Source of the DNA: an uncultured Oscillibacter sp.
Lineage (GTDB): Bacteria > Bacillota > Clostridia > Oscillospirales > Oscillospiraceae
Reading direction: 5' to 3'
Length of the DNA stretch: 36,488 bases
NCBI GenBank assembly: GCA_910588175.1
Contig: CAJUQQ010000019.1
Location: forward strand, 1 to 36,488
Shown: positions 1-5,430 of the stretch, one piece after another
Numbering within the stretch: position 1 is the stretch's first letter
How the letters are laid out: every line of letters starts with the position of its first letter
Notes under the pieces: model-generated
What the model was told of the DNA's origin: nothing
Database searches by the model: none
The model's input: only the letters and a program-made list of their open reading frames with translations
Position numbers and translations under genes: made by a program

Positions 1-41
1 ATTTCCTGCTGTTTTCCGCCCATATGTATCTTTTATGCTTT

Positions 42-78
42 GCGGCCTGCCAGGACTTTTCCCTGGCAGGCCGCTTTT
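42..78 (+). terminator. Intrinsic terminator hairpin
   Basis: A 13-bp perfect stem (GCGGCCTGCCAGG at 42-54 with CCTGGCAGGCCGC at 62-74) closes a 7-nt loop and is followed by TTTT. It probably ends a plus-strand gene lying left of the window; no coding region is visible in 1-372. It directly abuts a family A repeat, as several terminators in this window do. Confidence 0.7.
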
Positions 79-186
79 CGACAGGCTGGTTTTTCAGACC
101 TTCAAAAAGGAACCCTTCCTGGGTTCCTCTCGTAACTCTCTTCCTTCCCGCCGCAGATGGTTTCCCTGCTTTTTTGACACTTTGAA
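75..186 (-). repeat. Family A three-hairpin dispersed element, copy 1 (truncated)
   Basis: Read on the minus strand, this starts TTCAAAGTGTCAAAAAAG, carries the family core GGAAGGAAGAGAGTTACGAG and the AGGAACCC/GGGTTCCT hairpin, then a shortened second hairpin and only half of the third. Other copies lie at 12335-12497, 18415-18574, 19326-19486 and 30364-30488. It is non-coding. The plus-strand open frame across it (35-376) has no ribosome binding site and consists of repeat and hairpin sequence, so I do not call a gene. Unlike copies 2 and 3, its flanking hairpins (42-74 and 187-210) are different sequences, so no target duplication is seen here. Confidence 0.8.
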
Positions 187-213
187 CGGCGCTGGAATGT
201 TCCAGCGCCGTTT
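187..213. terminator. Hairpin next to family A copy 1
   Basis: An 11-bp perfect stem, CGGCGCTGGAA at 187-197 with TTCCAGCGCCG at 200-210, around a 2-nt centre and followed by TTT. It has weak terminator character in either direction and may be the stop signal for the minus-strand DUF3795 gene or a remnant host terminator beside the repeat. Confidence 0.5.
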
Positions 214-218
214 CGGTT

Positions 219-358
219 TGGTTCGAACATTGGCGGAAGGTCCGGCGGCGAGAAATTTTTCGCCGGTCAAGGCGAATGTTCGCTGGCTGTCGTCCGGCAG
301 GGAAGTGCAGCGCGGAGCGGCGAAAAAAGGTCCGTCGTTCGGGCATTTTCAAACGAGA
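219..358. repeat. Family B MITE, diverged copy
   Basis: This stretch aligns by eye along most of its length with the intact MITE at 28974-29137. Shared blocks include GGCGAGA-A-TT-TTTCGCC, TCAAGGC-AAT-TTCGC, GGCTGTCG-CCGGCA and the right-end GGGCATTTT...TCAAAC-A. The terminal inverted repeats have decayed, so the ends are approximate. Nothing coding is visible. It lies between the family A copy and the 3' end of the DUF3795 gene. Confidence 0.65.
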
Positions 359-372
359 CCTGGAGTCTACTT

Positions 373-921
373 CTAGCGGTTTCGCGGCTTCCTTCTCAGC
401 TTCAACGAAACGCCCTCCCGCTCCGCCGCCGCTTGCAGCAGGGCGGAGACATGGGACCCTCTTTCTTTCAAAGGCAGACCTGCCGCGTTCTCCGCCTCCT
501 TGAACACCTCCCGCAGAGCCGGGAGGGACAGCAGGTTCGCCGCCAGGCAGAAGAGGGTTTTCCGCCGCCCGTCGTTGCAGCGGGCCAGGAAAAACTCCAG
601 AATTTCCCGCCGCTCCGCCTGTTCCCCGTGATAGGCCTCCAGCCCGCCGGTCCGGGCCTTTTCCAGGTCGGCGAGCCGGTTGCAATGAGTGATGAAGGAA
701 TCAAAAGCGTCGATTCCCTCGTAGGTCTCACAGGGAAATTCCCCGCACTGAAAGCAGTAGGCGGGCGCTCCGTGCTCCAGCCCGCACCGGGCGATTTTGC
801 AGGACTGGTTGCCCGCGCCTCCGCCGCAGCCGGGACAATGTCCGTCCAAGCGCATGGGGCACAGGCCGCAGTTCAGCCCGCAGAGGGAGAACAGCTGGTC
901 TTCTCTGGTAAAGCCCTTCAT
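373..921 (-). CDS. DUF3795 cysteine-rich protein
   Basis: A 182-aa protein matching the DUF3795 pattern: an N-terminal cysteine cluster (Cys 14, 18, 21, 29, 32, 41, 46, 56, 59 and 64, as in CGLNCGLCP and CFQCGEFPC) followed by a helical C-terminal half without cysteines. The spacing suggests zinc or Fe-S binding, but the family has no established function. The ATG at 921-919 overlaps the cca stop codon as ATGA, so translation is coupled to cca. The open frame continues upstream inside cca with no ribosome binding site, which is why I start here. The basic C-terminus (KLRRKPRNR) is unremarkable. The family call is good; the function is unknown. Confidence 0.85.
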   Translation of the reverse strand: MKGFTREDQLFSLCGLNCGLCPMRLDGHCPGCGGGAGNQSCKIARCGLEHGAPAYCFQCGEFPCETYEGIDAFDSFITHCNRLADLEKARTGGLEAYHGEQAERREILEFFLARCNDGRRKTLFCLAANLLSLPALREVFKEAENAAGLPLKERGSHVSALLQAAAEREGVSLKLRRKPRNR

Positions 922-2261
922 TCGGATTCCTCCTTTTGGCCGGTTCCGCCAGTTTCCTGGAGATGCGCCAGCAGCGCCTCCCGCCGGTTGGGCAGGGCGC
1001 CGTCGATCACCTTGCTCAGAAGCGCCTCCAGCGCGGCTCCTACCGCCGGGCCGGAGAGGCCCAGGGCCAGCAGGTCCCCGCCCTTTACCGCCAGCTGTTT
1101 CAGGGAAAAGCAGGCGTCCTCCTCCAGCAGCCGGTCCAGGATGGCCTCCGCCTTGTCCAGCTCTCCCTGCCGGTCCCAAAAGGCCGGGGACTGTCCCAGA
1201 TTGTCCGCCCGCTTGATCAAAATCAGGCGGCGGAGGTCCTCCTCTCCTAAAATCCGCAGGGCCCGCCGGATGGATTTGTCCGTCCGGGGAATGTCCCGGT
1301 CGTGCCACTCCACCAGCCGGACCACCGTCTCCCGGAAGTCCGTTCCGCATTTCAGCCGCCGGAGCATCCCGTCCGCCAGCTCGCGGCTGACGGCGGGGTG
1401 GCCGTAGAAATGGCCCACCCCCGCCTCGTCCAGGGTAAAGCAGGCGGGCTTCCCCACGTCGTGGAGGAGCATGGCACAGCGAAGGACCACGTCCCCCGGC
1501 ACGGCGTCCAGCGCGTGGAGGGTGTGCTCCCACACGTCGTAGCAGTGATGGCGGTTCCGCTGGTCGAAGCCCACCATGGCCAGTAGCTCCGGCCAGAAGA
1601 CGCCGAAGACCTCCGGGTAGTCCCGCAGGATTTCCGCCGCGTGGTCCCCCGGCAGAAGCTTGAAAAATTCTGTCTGTATCCGCTCTGCGGCGATGTCTCC
1701 CAGACCCGCCCGGTTCCGCCGGAGGGCCTCCGCCGTCTCAGGCGCGATGGAAAAGCCCAGCGCCGCCGCGAACCGAAGGCCCCGGAGAATCCGGAGGGCG
1801 TCCTCCTGAAACCGCCGGTCCGGGTCTCCCACGCAACGGAGAATGCCTCCTCGGAGATCTTCCCGCCCGCCGAAGGGGTCCCGGAGCTCTCCCCGGAGAT
1901 TCCGGGCGATGGCGTTGACGGTGAAGTCCCGGCGGGCCAGGTCCTCGTCTACGGAGCGGGTGAAGGCGACGCTCTCCGGGCGGCGGCGGTCCCGGTAAGT
2001 CCCGTCGATCCGGTAGGTGGTGACCTCCACCGGGCCGGCCTCTGTTTTGACGGTGACGGTGCCGTGGCGCAGGCCCGTGGGTTCCGCCCGGGGGCCGAAT
2101 AGCGACAGCGTTTCCTCCGGCAGGGCGGAGGTGGTGATGTCCCAGTCCTCCGGCGTCCGGCCGAGAAGGGCGTCCCGGACGCAGCCGCCCACACACCAGG
2201 CCTCGCGGCCCGCCGACTCCAGGGTGGTTAGAATCCGCTCTACATGCTTTGGCAGTTCCAT
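918..2261 (-). CDS. cca: CCA tRNA nucleotidyltransferase with HD domain
   Basis: A 447-aa class II tRNA nucleotidyltransferase that adds or repairs the 3' CCA of tRNAs from CTP and ATP. The head domain shows GGCVRD (25-30), the metal-binding DxD at 39/41 (EDWDIT) and RRDFTVNA (110-117). The neck/body follows to about 230, then an HD domain (H246 in WEHTLHA, LLHDVGKP with H267-D268), which in other family members carries phosphohydrolase activity. The start is the ATG at 2261, preceded by AAGGGAG about 9 nt upstream; the open frame extends further but without a ribosome binding site. It is transcribed from the minus-strand promoter at 2390-2418 and possibly a second at 2602-2630. Its stop overlaps the DUF3795 start. 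Confidence 0.95.
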   Translation of the reverse strand: MELPKHVERILTTLESAGREAWCVGGCVRDALLGRTPEDWDITTSALPEETLSLFGPRAEPTGLRHGTVTVKTEAGPVEVTTYRIDGTYRDRRRPESVAFTRSVDEDLARRDFTVNAIARNLRGELRDPFGGREDLRGGILRCVGDPDRRFQEDALRILRGLRFAAALGFSIAPETAEALRRNRAGLGDIAAERIQTEFFKLLPGDHAAEILRDYPEVFGVFWPELLAMVGFDQRNRHHCYDVWEHTLHALDAVPGDVVLRCAMLLHDVGKPACFTLDEAGVGHFYGHPAVSRELADGMLRRLKCGTDFRETVVRLVEWHDRDIPRTDKSIRRALRILGEEDLRRLILIKRADNLGQSPAFWDRQGELDKAEAILDRLLEEDACFSLKQLAVKGGDLLALGLSGPAVGAALEALLSKVIDGALPNRREALLAHLQETGGTGQKEESE

Positions 2262-2389
2262 AGCTTTGCGCTCCCTTGCTTTTTGGGGCCTCACGTAATA
2301 GGATGAAGGGAAACCGGCGTCCCTTTGGTTCGAGGAGGTAGTTCCATTTTGCGGACGGCTGCCCGGTAAACAAAAATATAACAATCTGG

Positions 2390-2418
2390 ATTATAGCATA
2401 GGACTGCCGTTGTATCAA
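2390..2418 (-). promoter_or_regulatory. Sigma-A promoter of cca
   Basis: On the minus strand, TTGATA (2418-2413), a 17-bp spacer and TATAAT (2395-2390), with TGC just before the -10 (extended -10). This predicts a start near 2383 and a leader of about 120 nt before the cca ATG. Confidence 0.8.
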
Positions 2419-2457
2419 CCCGCTTTTGCGGAAGCCGCCGGGGGCGCTTCCGGGAAG

Positions 2458-2537
2458 GGAGAAACCGGAGAGCATGTCCCAGCCGGAGCGTTGATCCCTG
2501 GGGGCGGACCTATGTGTCCGCCCTTCTCTCTTTCTCC
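2458..2537. other. Structured non-coding segment between divergent promoters
   Basis: A 12-bp long-range helix (GGAGAAA 2458-2464 with TTTCTCC 2531-2537; GAGAG 2468-2472 with CTCTC 2526-2530) encloses two hairpins: CCCAG (2478-2482)/CTGGG (2498-2502) and GGGCGGAC (2502-2509)/GTCCGCCC (2516-2523). This would fold as a three-way junction from either strand. It lies downstream of the minus-strand promoter at 2602-2630, so it could form the leader of a long cca transcript or a separate small RNA. I do not recognise it as 6S, SRP, tmRNA or a known riboswitch. The rest of 2262-2669 holds the promoters listed here and smaller GC-rich hairpins, with no gene. Confidence 0.4.
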
Positions 2538-2580
2538 TAATAAAATGCGCGGCCGGATACTCCCGAAAGCGCTTTCCCCG

Positions 2581-2609
2581 TTGCATTTTGCCGGTTTCTA
2601 TATTATAAT
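2581..2609 (+). promoter_or_regulatory. Sigma-A promoter of murC
   Basis: TTGCAT (2581-2586), a 17-bp spacer and a perfect TATAAT (2604-2609), predicting a start near 2616, about 54 nt before the murC ATG. Its -10 overlaps that of the opposing promoter at 2602-2630. Confidence 0.85.
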
Positions 2610-2630
2610 AAACTGTTCGACCGGATACAA
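2602..2630 (-). promoter_or_regulatory. Opposing sigma-A promoter sharing the murC -10
   Basis: On the minus strand, TTGTAT (2630-2625), a 17-bp spacer and TATAAT (2607-2602). The two -10 boxes overlap in the palindrome ATTATAAT (2602-2609), so polymerase could load in only one direction at a time. Transcription would run leftward through the structured segment towards cca. Confidence 0.6.
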
Positions 2631-2669
2631 TTTTGACAGTTCCGTTTTCTGGAAAGGAAGCTGATTTCC

Positions 2670-4046
2670 ATGATGCATAATGAAAGACCCATCAGTGATT
2701 TCTTCACCCCCGGCGCCCGGGCCCACCTGGTGGGCATCGGCGGCGTGTCCATGTGCCCCCTGGCGGAGGTCCTGCGGGACAAGGGGCTGGTCATTCAGGG
2801 CTCCGACATGACGGAGAGCGAGACGGTAAAGCATCTCCGCGCTCTGGGCATTCCCGTGGCCGTGGGCCACAACGCCGACAACCTGGGGGACTGCGACCTG
2901 GTGATCCGCACCGCCGCCGTTCACGACGGCAACCCGGAGATTGCCGGAGCGGTGGCCCGGGGCATCCCCGTTTACGAGCGGGCCCAGGCCTGGGGAGCCA
3001 TCATGCGGCATTACCCCAATGCCCTGTGCGTCGCCGGAACCCACGGGAAGACCACCACCACCTCCATGTGTACCCACGTCTTCATGGCGGCGGAGGCGGA
3101 CCCTACCGTCATGATCGGCGGGACCCTGCCCCTGCTTCACTCCGGCTACCGGGTGGGCCAGGGGGACACCATCATTCTGGAGTCCTGTGAATACTGCAAC
3201 AGCTTCCTCAGCTTTTATCCCACCGTGGCGGTGGTGCTGAACGTGGAGGCGGACCACCTGGACTTCTTCAAGGATCTGGACGACATCAAGGCCTCCTTCC
3301 GCCGTTTCGCGGAGCTGGTGCCCCCGGGGGGCCATGTGATAGTCAATGCGGACAACGCCGGGGCCCTGGACGTGGCCCGTGGCCTGGACGCCTTCACCTT
3401 CGGCCTGGAGCCGGGGGCGGAGTGTACTGCCGTGAATCTCCGGGAGGACAAGGGCCGTCCCGTCTTTGACATTTACGTTCGCGGTGCGTTCTACGCCCAC
3501 GCGGAGCTGAAGGTCTATGGGCGTCACAACGTATCCAATGCCCTGGCGGCGGCCTCGGCGGCTTACGTGCTGGGTCTCCCGGGGGAGGCCGTGGAGAAGG
3601 GCCTGGGCTCCTTCGCCGGCGCGGGGCGGCGCTTTGAATACAAGGGGAGCTTTAACGGCGCGGAAATTTACGACGACTACGCCCATCACCCCGACGAGCT
3701 TCACGCCCTGCTGACCACGGCCAAGGACCTGGACTACCGGCGGCTCATCGTGGCCTTCCAGCCGCACACCTATTCCCGGACCGCCAAGCTCTTCGACCGC
3801 TTTGCGGAGGAGCTGCGGCTGGCGGACGTGGTGGTCCTGGCGGAAATTTACGCCGCCCGGGAACAGAACACCTTGGGCATCTCCTCGGCGGACCTGGTCA
3901 AGCAGGTCCCCGGCTCCGTCTACTGCTCCACCCTGGACAAGACGGCGGAGGCCATCCGGCGGCTGGCCGGGCCGGGGGATTTGATTCTGACCGTCGGCGC
4001 GGGGGACATTTACCGGGCAGGCGAAAAACTCTTGACAAAGGACTGA
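2670..4046 (+). CDS. murC: UDP-N-acetylmuramate--L-alanine ligase
   Basis: A 458-aa Mur ligase that adds L-alanine to UDP-MurNAc in the cytoplasm, the first amino-acid step of peptidoglycan precursor synthesis. It has the three expected domains: a Rossmann-like UDP-binding N-terminus (HLVGIGGVSM), the central ATPase with P-loop GTHGKTTT (123-130), and a C-terminal domain starting near the DDYAHHPDE motif that marks MurC. Length is normal. The start is ATG 2670 after GGAAAGGAAG; the adjacent ATG at 2673 is possible. Seven nucleotides separate it from the next gene, so the two are probably co-transcribed. It stands apart from any visible division and cell-wall cluster. Confidence 0.96.
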   Translation: MMHNERPISDFFTPGARAHLVGIGGVSMCPLAEVLRDKGLVIQGSDMTESETVKHLRALGIPVAVGHNADNLGDCDLVIRTAAVHDGNPEIAGAVARGIPVYERAQAWGAIMRHYPNALCVAGTHGKTTTTSMCTHVFMAAEADPTVMIGGTLPLLHSGYRVGQGDTIILESCEYCNSFLSFYPTVAVVLNVEADHLDFFKDLDDIKASFRRFAELVPPGGHVIVNADNAGALDVARGLDAFTFGLEPGAECTAVNLREDKGRPVFDIYVRGAFYAHAELKVYGRHNVSNALAAASAAYVLGLPGEAVEKGLGSFAGAGRRFEYKGSFNGAEIYDDYAHHPDELHALLTTAKDLDYRRLIVAFQPHTYSRTAKLFDRFAEELRLADVVVLAEIYAAREQNTLGISSADLVKQVPGSVYCSTLDKTAEAIRRLAGPGDLILTVGAGDIYRAGEKLLTKD

Positions 4047-4053
4047 CAGCGGC

Positions 4054-4593
4054 ATGGAACTTTCACCTTTATACCACAACACCCGGCCGGAGGGGGAGCG
4101 GCTGCCCCAGGAGGAAGCCGCCTTCGCCCTGCTGGAGGAGCTGGGCATGGATTATGACCGGGTGTCCGGCGAGCCCGCCGACACCATGGAGAAGTGCGCC
4201 GCCGTCAGCGAGGTCCTGGGCATGCCCATCTGCAAGAACCTCTTCCTCTGCAACCGGCAGAAAACCCAGTTTTACCTGCTGCTCATGGGGCCGGATAAGC
4301 CCTTTCACACCAAGGACCTGTCCCATCAGATCGGCTCCGCCCGGCTGTCCTTCGCGCCGGAGGAGAGCCTTTGGGAGCTGCTCCGTTGCACTCCCGGCTC
4401 CGCCACGGTGCTGGGCCTGATGAACGACAAGGACCACCGGGTCCGCCTGCTGATGGAGCGGGAGGTCTATGAGGCGGAGTACCTGAGCTGCCACCCCTGT
4501 ATCTGCACCAGCAGCCTGAGGCTGAAAATGGCGGACATGCTGGGGAAGCTGCTGCCCTATACAGGGCACGAGGTTACCGTGGTGGACCTGTAA
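4054..4593 (+). CDS. YbaK/ProX-type aminoacyl-tRNA deacylase
   Basis: A 179-aa protein of the YbaK/EbsC editing superfamily, closest in look to the free-standing prolyl-tRNA editing proteins (PrdX/ProXp-ala), which hydrolyse Ala-tRNA(Pro) mischarged by ProRS. Seen in the sequence: the CKNLFLCN strand carrying the conserved lysine, LSHQIGSARLSFAPEE, the GSATVLGLMND loop and the late CHPC motif near the catalytic pocket. It follows murC by 7 nt and ends at a strong terminator, so it is the last gene of a two-gene unit. The exact substrate cannot be read from the sequence; the family call is firm. Confidence 0.88.
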   Translation: MELSPLYHNTRPEGERLPQEEAAFALLEELGMDYDRVSGEPADTMEKCAAVSEVLGMPICKNLFLCNRQKTQFYLLLMGPDKPFHTKDLSHQIGSARLSFAPEESLWELLRCTPGSATVLGLMNDKDHRVRLLMEREVYEAEYLSCHPCICTSSLRLKMADMLGKLLPYTGHEVTVVDL

Positions 4594-4606
4594 AAATGCC
4601 GATAAA

Positions 4607-4650
4607 AACAGCGCATGGCCGGTTGGTCATGCGCTGTTCGTTTTGTTTCG
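4607..4650 (+). terminator. Intrinsic terminator of murC unit
   Basis: An 11-bp perfect stem (AACAGCGCATG 4607-4617 with CATGCGCTGTT 4628-4638), a 10-nt loop, then the T-rich tail CGTTTTGTTT. Confidence 0.85.
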
Positions 4651-4716
4651 CCCACTGGAATTTCGTTTCCCGCAAGGGCCAGCCTTTGCGGCCAGGAGGC
4701 GGTTTAAAAACAGACT

Positions 4717-5175
4717 CTAGCCCTGGTCCGGTGCGCCGGCTACGTCTATGGACTCTATTTCCTCAGGTTCGCTGTCTTCAGGGGGCGTTGGCTCTCCATT
4801 TTCGGGAGCCGCCGGTTCCCCGCTTTCGCTTTCGGGAGCGGCCGCTGCTTCATTTTCGGGGGTTGTTTCTCCGTTTTCGGATGGCTCCTCGTCTTCCGCC
4901 TTGCCGTCTCGGAGGCTGCCCACCCAATCCAAAAGCGTTTCCCAGGGCATCTTCAACGGTTCCGGCTGGTAGTCCGGCGCCGGGCTTAAAACAAGCCCGC
5001 CCGCGACCATGGCGACGGAAAGCAGGACACCGAGCAGAGCCGGAAGTACGGAATCCCAATTGGCAACCCGAATCACCAGCCAGATCACCGACGCGAGAAG
5101 GACCGCCAGTCCCAGGAGGCCGAGGACGCCGAACAGGCTGGCGAAGATGCCGAGCTTGACGGATAACGCTTCCAT
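4717..5175 (-). CDS. Small membrane protein with acidic Pro/Glu-rich tail
   Basis: A 152-aa protein of no family I recognise. Two hydrophobic segments (about 8-36 and 42-64) form a membrane hairpin. From about residue 68 the chain is a low-complexity tail dominated by E, P, A, S and D with repeated 'PENGE/PESE' patches, so it is probably disordered and strongly acidic. Both ends may lie in the cytoplasm. The start is ATG 5175 after an ideal AGGAGG 9 nt upstream. It has its own near-consensus promoter (5263-5291) and is separated from ppdK by the ppdK terminator, so it is a monocistronic, probably well-expressed gene. Confidence 0.8.
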   Translation of the reverse strand: MEALSVKLGIFASLFGVLGLLGLAVLLASVIWLVIRVANWDSVLPALLGVLLSVAMVAGGLVLSPAPDYQPEPLKMPWETLLDWVGSLRDGKAEDEEPSENGETTPENEAAAAPESESGEPAAPENGEPTPPEDSEPEEIESIDVAGAPDQG

Positions 5176-5262
5176 ATGTATATCCTCCTATTGCTCATAA
5201 CGGCCGCGCACAAGGTCGGAAACGGTCGGGGGCCGTCAGATTTTCGCATAGATTCTATGGCT

Positions 5263-5291
5263 ATGATATCGTTCTCTTCCGGGAATGTCAA
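5263..5291 (-). promoter_or_regulatory. Sigma-A promoter of the membrane protein gene
   Basis: On the minus strand, perfect TTGACA (5291-5286), a 17-bp spacer and TATCAT (5268-5263). The predicted start is near 5256, leaving an ~80-nt leader before the ATG at 5175. Confidence 0.8.
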
Positions 5292-5344
5292 GGTTTTTCC
5301 CGCCGCCGGTCCGGGCTTCCCCTGAATTTTCACCCTATGTGGGG

Positions 5345-5393
5345 AAAAACGGGGCCTGCCGGGCGGATGATCAAAGCATCCGTCCGGCAGGCC
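5345..5393 (-). terminator. Intrinsic terminator of ppdK
   Basis: A 17-bp helix with one G-U pair between 5353-5369 and 5377-5393, then GTTTTTCC on the minus strand (5350-5343). It lies 38 nt beyond the ppdK stop and isolates ppdK from the downstream membrane protein gene. Confidence 0.85.
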
Positions 5394-5430
5394 GTGATGT
5401 CATCGGTTTAGGCGGTCTTCAAGCTTCGCC

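Noticed and set aside
35..376. Open frame of 113 codons at the left edge
   Set aside because: It runs through a terminator, a family A repeat and a family B relic, with no ribosome binding site or protein-like composition.
2458..2537. 6S RNA, SRP RNA or a known riboswitch
   Set aside because: I looked for the SRP apical GGAAG/GCAG loop motif, the 6S central bubble and common riboswitch cores and found none; it is kept only as an unclassified structured segment.
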